Shown here in pieces: positions 42,134-51,630 of a stretch of 64,000 nt of DNA (its first letter is position 1; each line of letters opens with the position of its first letter). The translations under genes were made by a program, and so were the position numbers. The DNA comes from Prochlorococcus sp. AG-436-C13. Its GTDB lineage: Bacteria > Cyanobacteriota > Cyanobacteriia > PCC-6307 > Cyanobiaceae. Below the pieces are notes generated by a model that was not told the DNA's origin, ran no database searches, and saw only the letters and a program-made list of their open reading frames with translations. Location: assembly GCA_003212695.1 (NCBI GenBank), contig QCPC01000001.1, positions 62,001-126,000 on the forward strand, read 5' to 3'.

Positions 42134-42226
42134 TCCTTCGCATTGAGCACTGCTGAACAGGTATGAACAAGTGTGAGCAGGTGAATTTCTAAAATACCTA
42201 CTTTTCCACCAACACAATGAGAAAAA

Positions 42227-42994
42227 TTAATTTATTTCTTCTTTTAGGGGAGTTTTAGTAAACCATAAAAGCATTGGTATCAGACTTATATATGGAATAA
42301 TTAGCAATAAAATCCAATACAGAGATTTATTTATATCTCTAAGTCTTCTTATTGAAAGTGATATATATGGAATGACTGATCCAAAAAAGTAAATCAATTT
42401 CAATAAATCAAATAACTTATATGGGAAATAAGCAAAAGAAATTAGTGCAGGATTCTTACTAATATTCCCGATTACTACTGGTGTAATAGATAAGAAATTA
42501 AAGCAACTTATAATTAAGGTTGATATTATCACAAAGGACCAGAATTCCTTCCTTTTAGATCTTCCTTTGAAATCGAATGTATGCTTCCATGATATATAAA
42601 ATGAATCGATTATCTCTTTAAATCTAATATGGTTAATTTCTTTATTAATAGATGGTTTGGTCATCCAATATAGTAATATAAGCGGTCCAATATATGGTAT
42701 TATAAGAAGAAAGATCCAATAACCTGATCTTCCCATATCCCTCAACCTCCTTGTGGAGATAGTTAAACGAGTAATTGATCCTAATAACATCCACAGAATA
42801 AAAAAGAATGCATATATTGATAAAAGAGGTATTGAATAATTAGACACTCCTAAAAATATCATTAGGACTGGATAAATTAGTATCAAAGTTATTAGATCTA
42901 CTAACAAGAAAGACCAAAAAGTCTTTCTTGTTGTCATCCCTTTGAAATTAAAAGTATTTCCATATCCAGATAAAAAAGAACTTAGTAATATCAT
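42227..42994 (-). CDS. membrane protein with two DUF805 domains
   Basis: FNFKGMTTRKTFWSFLL...STRRLRDMGRSGYW and FDFKGRSKRKEFWSFVI...SIRRLRDINKSLYW. Confidence 0.85.
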   Translation of the reverse strand: MILLSSFLSGYGNTFNFKGMTTRKTFWSFLLVDLITLILIYPVLMIFLGVSNYSIPLLSIYAFFFILWMLLGSITRLTISTRRLRDMGRSGYWIFLLIIPYIGPLILLYWMTKPSINKEINHIRFKEIIDSFYISWKHTFDFKGRSKRKEFWSFVIISTLIISCFNFLSITPVVIGNISKNPALISFAYFPYKLFDLLKLIYFFGSVIPYISLSIRRLRDINKSLYWILLLIIPYISLIPMLLWFTKTPLKEEIN

Positions 42995-43250
42995 TATTTT
43001 TCAAATTAACCCTTTATTTTATTCTAATTAAAAATTGCAGATTTAAACTAAACCTCAACAATCTCTACAAATCCCGAACTAACTCCCCACACAACCTTAA
43101 AAATCAACCATTAAAAGCACCAAATTTTTCCACCAACACATTTTTATTATCCATCAACACTTCCACCAACACAATGCTAACGCTCTATGAACACCCCTGA
43201 ACACCTATGATCAGGTATATCACTCTAATTTGTTGGTATTAATAGTTTTT

Positions 43251-43290
43251 GAACACTCCTGAACAGTTCCGAACAGGTGCGAACAGGAAA
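43251..43290 (+). repeat. four exact tandem 10-bp units beginning GAACA
   Basis: gaacactcct gaacagttcc gaacaggtgc gaacaggaaa, 5 bp before core 8. Confidence 0.85.
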
Positions 43291-43295
43291 AAATA

Positions 43296-43309
43296 CGGAG
43301 AGGGTGGGA
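43296..43309 (+). repeat. att-like core 8
   Basis: CGGAGAGGGTGGGA. Confidence 0.85.
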
Positions 43310-43414
43310 AACTCCCTAAAGCCTCAAAAAGCTAGTAATAACTAGGTTATTGGTGTCTTGTTTGTACCACCTTTTGTACCACTTATTGGCCCTTTTAACA
43401 AATAGCTGATCTAT

Positions 43415-43594
43415 CTAGCTCAAGTCTTCATCATCATCATCTTCTTCTAGAGATTCGTCAAAAATTTCTTCCAAAAGCCTTTCGATAACAGACCCTTTTG
43501 ATTCCAATCCCCACTCAGTCCGAAGTTGTTCAAGATGATCGACAAAAGCTGTTGGAAGTTTGATTGAGAAAGTTGAGTATTCCTGTTCAGACAT
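43415..43594 (-). CDS. ribbon-helix-helix-like small regulator
   Basis: Reverse translation MSEQEYSTFSIKLPTAFVDHLEQLRTEWGLESKGSVIERLLEEIFDESLEEDDDDEDLS*. Confidence 0.65.
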   Translation of the reverse strand: MSEQEYSTFSIKLPTAFVDHLEQLRTEWGLESKGSVIERLLEEIFDESLEEDDDDEDLS

Positions 43595-43713
43595 AACGGC
43601 AAACCTTTTACTTGCTCATATATTCACTTATTCACTCTCAAAAGGCTAAGTATTTTTAAGACTGGCATGAGCAAGAAATATTTGGCACGATAAATTTCCT
43701 AGTCAAAAAAGAT

Positions 43714-43953
43714 ATGACTTCAACAGCGCTGCCAAGCTTTGTCGCTTCTCCTGCTGAACAAAGGAGGATAAGCAAAATTAAAGATACAAAAGTTAGAGCT
43801 ACATACCTCAAAGAGAAGCACTCAAAGACAATCAACCAATTAAGAGAGAAGTTGGGTTTCAAGGAAGAGATCACAGTTATTGCTTGGCTTCTAGAGCAAG
43901 TGGAACAAAAGGCTGATTTAAATCAAACCATCTATCAATTACTAGATGACTAA
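43714..43953 (+). CDS. hypothetical protein
   Basis: 79 aa ORF. Confidence 0.5.
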   Translation: MTSTALPSFVASPAEQRRISKIKDTKVRATYLKEKHSKTINQLREKLGFKEEITVIAWLLEQVEQKADLNQTIYQLLDD

Positions 43954-44020
43954 CTAATCTCCTTATGTAAAACCCTATAGAATGAATGGTTTAATCTAAA
44001 CATATTCTTTCTTAAATCTC

Positions 44021-44392
44021 ATGATTGGAGATGCAATAGTCCTTTTTGGAATCCCTGCGGTAATTACAGGTATTCTTTGGATTATTCAAAAAGCAACAAA
44101 TACTCTTGGGCCAAGATCAACTTACAGAAGAAGAATATTCGCTTGCTTGGTTTTATTTATGTTGTCAATTTCGATTTTAGGAATAATTGCTTTAATCAAT
44201 GATCCAGAATCTTCAGCTATGGCAGCTAGGGCATTAGGTAGATCAATTGTAAGATTTGTGTTGTTTGGTGGAGCAATTTTCTGGAGTGGGATTGTAAAAG
44301 AAGATGGCTTCATAAGATCAATTTTTATTCCATATGCTGCCTTAACACCTCAAGCTAAAGAAAGACTTATCTCAGGTGAGGTTAAAAATTAA
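44021..44392 (+). CDS. hypothetical membrane protein
   Basis: 123 aa, hydrophobic segments; stop followed directly by next CDS. Confidence 0.6.
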   Translation: MIGDAIVLFGIPAVITGILWIIQKATNTLGPRSTYRRRIFACLVLFMLSISILGIIALINDPESSAMAARALGRSIVRFVLFGGAIFWSGIVKEDGFIRSIFIPYAALTPQAKERLISGEVKN

Positions 44393-44394
44393 TT

Positions 44395-45981
44395 ATGCTG
44401 CTAATTAGAGATATAGATAATCAAATCAAAGGGATAAAACTTATAAAGATTGAAATAAAAGGTGACTTATTAACTTGGGAATATAATGCAAGTCATTTTA
44501 TTAGGCAAGAAGCCTATTTAAAAATTTCAAGTCTTGAAAAAGTTAAATTAGAAAAAGATCAACTTCTTTTTCATTACAGGAGTTTTATAAATAATAATAG
44601 AAAAGATACTGATCAAATAACTGGTATATATGAAATAAAAGGAGATAACGATAAAGATTTCAAACTACTTAGAGACTTATACAATCAACTAATAGCTAAT
44701 GGTGTATCAGGCTATGAGTCAGAAGAATCTAAAAATTCAAGAGATCCAAAAAGATATAAATCAAACACATCTAATAAATCTGAAAAAGACTCTAGGAATA
44801 TTTATGAAGAAGCAAAAGAGAGAAGGGAAGCAGCTGAGTTATTAAGAACTCTAGAAGAAGCTGAAAAGAAGGATTCTTCATTCAGGGAAGAGAAAAGGAA
44901 AAAAGCCAAGTCTTCTAGAAAAGCGACAGAAGAAACATCTCCTAGTAGAGAGGAATCAATTCTAGAAAAAGTAATTAATGCAATTAAGAATCCAAAAAAT
45001 ATTGTTGAAGGGTTAGGAAATATTGGAGCTGCTGAAGGCTTAGGCGATTTTTCATCTAAGGAATTCTTTGGAGGCTCTAAAAGAACATATTCAGAGGAAG
45101 AGGTCGTAAAGACCTTGTTCGTTGGAACATCTTCAACAACTCCATCTATTAATGACGTCTCAACCCAATATCCTCAGCCGTGGATTTTCTTCAAATTAAT
45201 AACAGCTTCAATACTACTTTTTTATGGATTTATATTTCTCTACAGCCAAGGTGGTAATCCCACTGTGGTCCCAGCAATAATTTTCAGTGGTTCTTTTGCA
45301 ATTCCACTATCAACTTTAGTACTTTTTTTTGAGTTGAATATCAGAAGGAATGTGCCATTTTGGGCTGTGATTCGTGTATTACTAGCTGGTTCCGTACTCG
45401 CATTCTTCTTCACCCAAATTCTTTTTTCAAATACAAAATTTTTCCTTTCTCCAATTGGAGCTTCATCGGCTGCTTTCCTAGAAGAACCAGCCAAGCTAAT
45501 TGCTTTAATAATCCTTACTAGAGGGAAAAGAAAATATTCATATATTTTAAATGGCTTGTTGCTTGGAGCAGCAGTTGGTTGTGGCTTTGCAGCCTTTGAA
45601 TCATCAGGTTATGCACTAAAGGCCCTAGCGATAAATGGTGTTGACTCAATGATTTCGGTCATTCAACTAAGAGGATTACTCTCGCCCTTTATGCATATTG
45701 TCTGGACAGCAGTTGCAGGTGCAGCGTTATGGCGAGTTCAAAGGGGTGGAAAATTTCACTTGGGGCTACTTAAAAAGAAAGAATTTTATGCGCCATTTGG
45801 AATGATTACTTTATGTCATTTAATCTGGAATTCTGGTCTGCTAATACACTTACCTTTTTATGGTGGATATATTTTGACTGGTGTAATAGCTTGGATACTT
45901 GCCTTATCTCTTGTGAATTTAGGTATAAAACAAATAGTTGATGAGAAGGCAGGCAAGCCGATCTTTAAGGATAGAAATTAA
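44395..45981 (+). CDS. PrsW-family intramembrane protease with charged N-terminal extension
   Basis: SAAFLEEPAKLIALIIL, LLLGAAVGCGFAAFES, SPFMHIVWTAVAGAAL, CHLIWNSG. Confidence 0.85.
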   Translation: MLLIRDIDNQIKGIKLIKIEIKGDLLTWEYNASHFIRQEAYLKISSLEKVKLEKDQLLFHYRSFINNNRKDTDQITGIYEIKGDNDKDFKLLRDLYNQLIANGVSGYESEESKNSRDPKRYKSNTSNKSEKDSRNIYEEAKERREAAELLRTLEEAEKKDSSFREEKRKKAKSSRKATEETSPSREESILEKVINAIKNPKNIVEGLGNIGAAEGLGDFSSKEFFGGSKRTYSEEEVVKTLFVGTSSTTPSINDVSTQYPQPWIFFKLITASILLFYGFIFLYSQGGNPTVVPAIIFSGSFAIPLSTLVLFFELNIRRNVPFWAVIRVLLAGSVLAFFFTQILFSNTKFFLSPIGASSAAFLEEPAKLIALIILTRGKRKYSYILNGLLLGAAVGCGFAAFESSGYALKALAINGVDSMISVIQLRGLLSPFMHIVWTAVAGAALWRVQRGGKFHLGLLKKKEFYAPFGMITLCHLIWNSGLLIHLPFYGGYILTGVIAWILALSLVNLGIKQIVDEKAGKPIFKDRN

Positions 45982-45992
45982 TAAGAACTGAT

Positions 45993-46517
45993 TCATTTAG
46001 TCCTTTTTAAATCATTTAAAATACTTTTCAAATATTCAACTTCACCCATTTCAGGTTTAATTTCTCCAGTAGTAATTCCTAGAAGTTGGAGCTTAACTAT
46101 TTCATATACCTGATTATCATCCATGAATTCTAGATCTTCACATTTATATAATCCAATATTGCGATAATATCTATTCTTGTTATTAGAATTTGCATTATAA
46201 CTTCTTCTTCTCTCATAAGTTGAATTATAAGTCTTGTCTTTATTTTCGATTGGCTTTCTTTTAATTGGCTCCGAATAATCCCAATCTTCTAGTTTTTGTG
46301 ATGCCCATTCTTTTGTATTATCTTTTCTCTCATCATAATTATTAGAATATTGATTACTATTTTGACTCCTTAATTTAAACAAGCTATTTCTTAATTGCAT
46401 ATTCTCATAACACATAAGAGTAGTAAGACCAGCAAGCAAAAACACACTAAACTGAAGGGCTGGATCTAGACGCCAGCCTTGAAAAAAAGAGAATTGATCC
46501 ACAAGTCCAGCCAACAA
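45993..46517 (-). CDS. hypothetical protein with N-terminal membrane segments
   Basis: 174 aa ORF. Confidence 0.5.
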   Translation of the reverse strand: MLAGLVDQFSFFQGWRLDPALQFSVFLLAGLTTLMCYENMQLRNSLFKLRSQNSNQYSNNYDERKDNTKEWASQKLEDWDYSEPIKRKPIENKDKTYNSTYERRRSYNANSNNKNRYYRNIGLYKCEDLEFMDDNQVYEIVKLQLLGITTGEIKPEMGEVEYLKSILNDLKRTK

Positions 46518-46743
46518 GAATCATTAGCAGGTCATATTTACCTTTGCTTTCTGTCTTCCAAAAAAAAGGTGCAGACCCACAAATGAGTAGTGCTATTCCA
46601 ACAATGCTTGCCCAATTAAGAGAGGCATTAACCATATTGAAATGTTTAAACCAATAATCATCATGCTAATCATCAAAGCAGTAAAAATTCGATATTGCCA
46701 ACATATAAAAATCGAATTATTGCTTAAATCCATTGCCGTCTTT

Positions 46744-46874
46744 TTTGCCTCAAATCTCTAAGCCCTGCTTCGTATAGGCAACAGCAAGAAATACCCCCTT
46801 GTCCTTATGTCTTCTCTATATAGGGTAAAAGGACATCTTTTTTTTATTTTTAATAATAGATTAGAGGCCTTATT
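46744..46874 (+). ncRNA. candidate structured RNA/regulatory element, copy 2
   Basis: Similar to 38480..38612; TGTCCTT...AAAGGACA plus TACCC...GGGTA interleaved complementarity then T-run. Confidence 0.45.
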
Positions 46875-46946
46875 TATTGATTTATATGTACATATGTGCG
46901 AGAATAGTTATCGATAGAAACTTAATTCTTAATCAACTAAGTATCA

Positions 46947-47132
46947 ATGAAGGTCATCCCTATTGCTAAAAGACGTTGGAACTCTGCAGTTACCTATAAA
47001 ACATTTAACCGCATTGAAGACTTTACTTTTAAGCACAAGATTCAACTTCAAGAACTTGCTGAAAATCTCTTCAGTCAGTTACCTGATGAACTTCTGGAAC
47101 GCTATGCCCTGAGAGAGAAATCTATCCCCTAA
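46947..47132 (+). CDS. small hypothetical protein upstream of VapE-like gene
   Basis: 61 aa ORF. Confidence 0.55.
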   Translation: MKVIPIAKRRWNSAVTYKTFNRIEDFTFKHKIQLQELAENLFSQLPDELLERYALREKSIP

Positions 47133-47138
47133 TAAGAC

Positions 47139-47170
47139 ACAACCCCTGACTTTAAAGCCAAGGGTTGTTG
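47139..47170 (+). terminator. putative hairpin terminator/attenuator
   Basis: CAACCCCTGACTTTAAAGCCAAGGGTTGTTG. Confidence 0.45.
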
Positions 47171-47189
47171 TTACTATTTTTATAATTCT

Positions 47190-48527
47190 ATGACTACTAA
47201 CCTCTTATTGCAAGAGAGTCATTTTCGTGTATCTAGCACTGGTTCTCTTGTCCTAAATATTGATGATCAACGTGTCTTAGATCTAGGTTATGCCAAGATC
47301 TCAAACATTAGAAGTACAGATCTCATATACGTTCTTGAAGCTCTTCAAGCTTCTGAAACCTTTCGTTGGGATAAAGCGAAAAGAAGAGTTCTTTGGGGCA
47401 ATGAGCCTTTAACAGAAGCTGATATAGAAGTCCTTCATTTGCGACTTTCTAAAGAACACGGAATTAATTTTCCTCCTAAGCAAACACGATTAGCCATCGA
47501 AGCTATGGCTTTAGAAAATAGCTTTGATTCCTTTGAAGAGAAGCTTCTGGAGATTGAACGCTTAGTTGAACCGATCCCTATCAATAACCTCAGTACTCGT
47601 TACTTCAAAACCAAAAAGCCTATCTATGACAAATACCTTGAACTTTGGCTGACCAATTGGGTTAAACGTCAATTAGAGCCTGGTTGCTACAACCGCACAA
47701 TGCTGGTGGTTCAAGGTCCTCAAAACATTGGGAAGGATCAATTCGTGAAGATCTTGGCAGGAGAGGCCAATAGCACTTCAGTTGGTTGCACTGCCAACTT
47801 CAAAGAAAAAGACCTCTTAACGACCTTCAACAGCAAAAGTGTTCTCCTCTTTGAAGAGCTAGAGCAAACCACTGGAAGGGTGGTTGAAGGAGCCCTTAAG
47901 TCTTTCCTCTCTGAAACCAGTGATAGTTATGTAATGAAGTACAAGAGTCATGCAGAAGATCATCCACGTCGATGTAGCTATTGGGGATCCTGCAATAAAC
48001 AAGAGTTCCTAACTGACATAACTGGCAACACAAGATTTCACGTCATACCAGTGGGAGTGGACTCAAAGAAGGGAGAAGCAATCAACCTAGAACGTCTCAA
48101 GGAAGAGAGAGAAGCCATCATCTCAGGGGCTCTAAGGCTTTATAGGAAACACAAAGAAGGTTGTTATGCACTTGAACTCACTCAAGACGAACGCAATCAA
48201 TCTGAAGCCCTAAACGCTAATTATTTAGAGATCTCTCAATACGAAGAACCCTTAGCAGAACTTCTGGTAGACCGTACCGCTGTTTGTATGGACGAGATAC
48301 GTGAATGCATTGATCTCACCTTTGGCTATATCGATAAACGAATGGAGAAGGAGATCAAAAAAGCTATGGATGCTCTTGGTTTTAAAGCTCTATCTTCTAG
48401 AAAGATCCCATGCTCAGGTAGAAAGAAAGATGTAAGACCTTGGGTGCGAAAAGATGGAACAAAGCCTGACTACTTTGAGATAGGGAATTTTTATCAAGCA
48501 AAACAAAGAGGTGAATCTGATTTTTGA
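47190..48527 (+). CDS. VapE/virulence-associated-E-like P-loop NTPase (replication-type ATPase)
   Basis: MLVVQGPQNIGKDQFVKILAG, SKSVLLFEELEQTTGR, RRCSYWGSCNKQEFLTDITGNTRFHVIPV. Confidence 0.85.
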   Translation: MTTNLLLQESHFRVSSTGSLVLNIDDQRVLDLGYAKISNIRSTDLIYVLEALQASETFRWDKAKRRVLWGNEPLTEADIEVLHLRLSKEHGINFPPKQTRLAIEAMALENSFDSFEEKLLEIERLVEPIPINNLSTRYFKTKKPIYDKYLELWLTNWVKRQLEPGCYNRTMLVVQGPQNIGKDQFVKILAGEANSTSVGCTANFKEKDLLTTFNSKSVLLFEELEQTTGRVVEGALKSFLSETSDSYVMKYKSHAEDHPRRCSYWGSCNKQEFLTDITGNTRFHVIPVGVDSKKGEAINLERLKEEREAIISGALRLYRKHKEGCYALELTQDERNQSEALNANYLEISQYEEPLAELLVDRTAVCMDEIRECIDLTFGYIDKRMEKEIKKAMDALGFKALSSRKIPCSGRKKDVRPWVRKDGTKPDYFEIGNFYQAKQRGESDF

Positions 48528-48611
48528 ATAAGAAGTTAACGAAAATGCATCCTACTTACTAAGGAATTAAACTTAAGAGCAAATTTCAATCTAATAATTA
48601 GCAAAAGTATT

Positions 48612-49802
48612 ATGGGCTTTTTACCTGCAACTGTAATATCAATTATTGGCTTTTGGTTATTTAATGTCTGCAATAAAAACCAGGCATCTATTGCGGATTT
48701 AAGTAAATCTGTATACCTATTAGACGAGAGAAAAATAGCAGGTCTTTTTCAGAAGATAAGTTCAAATAAAAGATTAATTATTATTGGCTTTATCTTACAA
48801 TTAATAATGGTCTTTCAAGGATTTCACCTTCTATCAGGAGCCTTTTCTCCACAAGACTTCTTATCAGATTATGGAAGAATATTTGCTCGAAGAAGAGGGG
48901 TTATATTAATTCCTTTTATCTTTGCTTTACCATATTTAATTATTGCAGTATTTGGATTAATTGCCTTTCTTTCTTTCTTAATGTTCTTTGCAAAATCGAA
49001 CAATGAGTATTCATTAAAAGAAAAGCTAAACAAATTTAGGAACGCCCCTAAAGAGAAAAAGCAAGAATATCAAGATGAGACAAGACAGCTTTTATCTGAA
49101 GAAAGAGTAACTAGATTCCAACAATGGAAGTCTGAGATAATGAAAGAAAGAAAGCCTACAAATAATTTATTACTGACTTCGCAGCGAATACTGGGCGTCC
49201 CTCTCGTTCAAGGAGAAGACAATGTATTAATGTCCTTAATTAAAGCTGCTCTTATTTATGGAGATATAGATTTAGAAAATTGGGAGCGTATTTCTACATA
49301 CAAACAGATTGATGATCATTATTTTATAAAAAGTAATGATGGCAATATTCTTGCAAGAATTAAGTCAAATGATCCCATCTTTAATTATCAATTAGGGATA
49401 TTAAAAATACTAGATGAAGGAAAGAGTCCTCAATCTACAAGTGATGAAGGATTACTTTATAGACTTGCCTATGCTTGGTCTATTTCTCTTGGAAAGGAAG
49501 TCCCAGATGCTTCTTCAAAAGGATGTTTATTACCCATAATCGGAATTATTTTAATCGTTTTAGCAATAGCCTTATATCAAAACATATTATTTATTCCAGG
49601 GATATTTTTTCTTGTCATAGGCTTGCCACCATATTTCAGGAAGGTAAATAAGAAGAGTGAAATTATTACCGAATGGATTGCCGCAGGCCGACCTGCACCA
49701 GGTAAAGATTCAGTAGAAAAAGAAAGAAGCGAAGCAGCTGAGTTATTAAAAACTCTTGAAGAAGCTGAAAGGGGCAATGCTTCATCCAGGGAAGAAAAAT
49801 AA
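48612..49802 (+). CDS. hypothetical membrane protein
   Basis: 396 aa; C-terminal EAAELLKTLEEAERGNASSREEK resembles a segment of the PrsW-like protein. Confidence 0.65.
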   Translation: MGFLPATVISIIGFWLFNVCNKNQASIADLSKSVYLLDERKIAGLFQKISSNKRLIIIGFILQLIMVFQGFHLLSGAFSPQDFLSDYGRIFARRRGVILIPFIFALPYLIIAVFGLIAFLSFLMFFAKSNNEYSLKEKLNKFRNAPKEKKQEYQDETRQLLSEERVTRFQQWKSEIMKERKPTNNLLLTSQRILGVPLVQGEDNVLMSLIKAALIYGDIDLENWERISTYKQIDDHYFIKSNDGNILARIKSNDPIFNYQLGILKILDEGKSPQSTSDEGLLYRLAYAWSISLGKEVPDASSKGCLLPIIGIILIVLAIALYQNILFIPGIFFLVIGLPPYFRKVNKKSEIITEWIAAGRPAPGKDSVEKERSEAAELLKTLEEAERGNASSREEK

Positions 49803-50000
49803 TTAAGAGATAAACAACTTTGAATAACTACTTATAAACTACAATTCGACTACTTCACTTTCCTTCCCTCAGTGAGTGACTACAAGAACTACAACTTTTT
49901 AGATAAAACTCTTTAATAGGGATTAAACAGATAAGCTTAGTAAAAGATATATCAACTTAGTTGTAGTCAAGTTATTTATATATAAGCCCAAGGCCACAAC

Positions 50001-51581
50001 CTATTTATCAATTAACAGAAAATCTATTGAAGAAACAATCTCATTTAACTTCTCTATTCGGAAACCTTTTCCATATGTATTGCTGACCTCTTGGCTTCTA
50101 TGGCCTCGAATAGCATCCATAATCGTTTGATCTAATCCAGGAATTCTCCCAAAGTGATCACGTAAAACATCTGCGTGATAGTGCCTTGCTGAGTAGAGAA
50201 CTGCAGTTAAGTCTTCAATATTCAATTCTCCTCTAAGAACTGTTTTACTCCATTTTTCAGACCACTTTGAACTAACTTTCCCATATTTATCCTCTCTAAG
50301 ATCTTTAAAAATCCTTTCATCTACCGAAGCCTCACTTACAAAATCTTCTAAGCCTAATTTCAGTAGACAATCAGGGATAGGAACATCTCTAAGGCTACTT
50401 TCTGTTTTTGGACCAGTTTTATTGATGTCATTAATTTCAAAGTACAGCTGACCATTCTTATCTTTTTTGAAGTCCACTCCCAATAAAGAAGCTGCCTCCT
50501 CATTTCTTACTCCAGTGGAAATCATGAGCAAAGGTATCCATTTATCGGCTGGGCTTTTTCCTTCTTCTAGGCAATTGCAGACTATTTGTTTTACTTCTAT
50601 TGAGGTGAATGGGCGTCTATCAGTTGCTTTGCTTCTTTTAATGGTGAGATTTTGATTATTAAAAGGGTTATCCCATTTCTCAATTAAGCCATCATTTTTA
50701 GCACTATTAGCTATCGACTGAAGATGAACGATCTTGTTATTAATTGTTCGTGGTTTTAGTCCTTGATTTGATTTTTGTCTAATCCATTCTTTTACATCTT
50801 TTCTAGTAATACGTCTCAAAGATGAAATTCCTGTCTCAGATATCCACTCATTAGCTGTGCTCTGAAAAGTATCTATTGTTTTTAAGTTCTGCTGATCACC
50901 AACCCAATGATCAAAAGCTTGGAGGAAATTAAGATCAACTTCTTCTATTGGGTAAGGATCTTCTGGCTCTTTAAGACCCTGAGCCTTGGTTTCAAGAGCG
51001 TTTATTGCTCTTTCGAAAGCTTTTTCAAACCTATAAGAAAGTCTTGAGAGCTCATTCATATCAAAGCTTCTACCTTGTCTAACAACTTCTTCTTTTGCTA
51101 TTTCATAAAACCTCTCTTCTTTAAACTCAGTACCAGATTGACCGTTTGGCCCAACTCCATTTTCGCTACAAGGTAGTCCATATTCATCTAGAACATCACT
51201 AGCATTAAAATGCCTGCCATCATAAGAGTCTTCAAACTCCTGCAAGAGCCTTCTATAAAACTTCCCTGTTATCAAATCAAGTCGTTCAGGTGTCACCTCA
51301 GCTGATGAAATTTGGGGTGATAGTTTTACACCCTCTTTTGCTGCATTAATTATTGCTCTGAATTTATCTTCTATTGGGGGTGCTAGGAGTTTGGCTCTAT
51401 TCAAATCTTTCGTTCCAAGAGATTCTTTAAGCTCTGTTTTTCCAACAACCGACCTCAAAGATTCAGGAACAACAATCCTTACGTAATAAGTACCTGCTCG
51501 TTGATACAAAGCTAATCGACGCAATCGATAATTCTTATTCAGGATAGCCAAAAAAAATGTACCAAGTTTTGTACCAAGCAC
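50001..51581 (-). CDS. int: tyrosine recombinase/integrase
   Basis: Phage-integrase fold: GVRNEEAASL, YSARHYHADVL (HxxR-like region), AIRGHRSQEVSNTYGKG; immediately beside tRNA-Ser. Confidence 0.92.
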   Translation of the reverse strand: MLGTKLGTFFLAILNKNYRLRRLALYQRAGTYYVRIVVPESLRSVVGKTELKESLGTKDLNRAKLLAPPIEDKFRAIINAAKEGVKLSPQISSAEVTPERLDLITGKFYRRLLQEFEDSYDGRHFNASDVLDEYGLPCSENGVGPNGQSGTEFKEERFYEIAKEEVVRQGRSFDMNELSRLSYRFEKAFERAINALETKAQGLKEPEDPYPIEEVDLNFLQAFDHWVGDQQNLKTIDTFQSTANEWISETGISSLRRITRKDVKEWIRQKSNQGLKPRTINNKIVHLQSIANSAKNDGLIEKWDNPFNNQNLTIKRSKATDRRPFTSIEVKQIVCNCLEEGKSPADKWIPLLMISTGVRNEEAASLLGVDFKKDKNGQLYFEINDINKTGPKTESSLRDVPIPDCLLKLGLEDFVSEASVDERIFKDLREDKYGKVSSKWSEKWSKTVLRGELNIEDLTAVLYSARHYHADVLRDHFGRIPGLDQTIMDAIRGHRSQEVSNTYGKGFRIEKLNEIVSSIDFLLIDK

Positions 51582-51630
51582 ATCAATAAACCTAGTTATA
51601 GTCTAAATCCCTTGCAGGACAACGGTTAAA

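Larger units (their letters stand above)
42123..43295. mobile_element. module 7 (DUF805 cargo)
   Basis: Bounded by cores 7 and 8; CCACCAACAC arm repeats at both ends (42206; 43130/43163 with variant 43151). Confidence 0.7.
43296..51630. mobile_element. module 8: integrase-bearing element adjacent to tRNA-Ser, tycheposon-like
   Basis: Core 8 to tRNA core; GTACCA-N6-GTACCA at both ends (43364/43376; 51559/51571); tyrosine recombinase and VapE-like NTPase. Confidence 0.75.

Noticed and set aside
24214-43309. Regularly repeated CGGAGAGGGTG units as a possible CRISPR-like array
   Set aside because: Spacing ranges from about 1 to 8 kb, units match the adjacent tRNA 3' end, and no cas genes are present.
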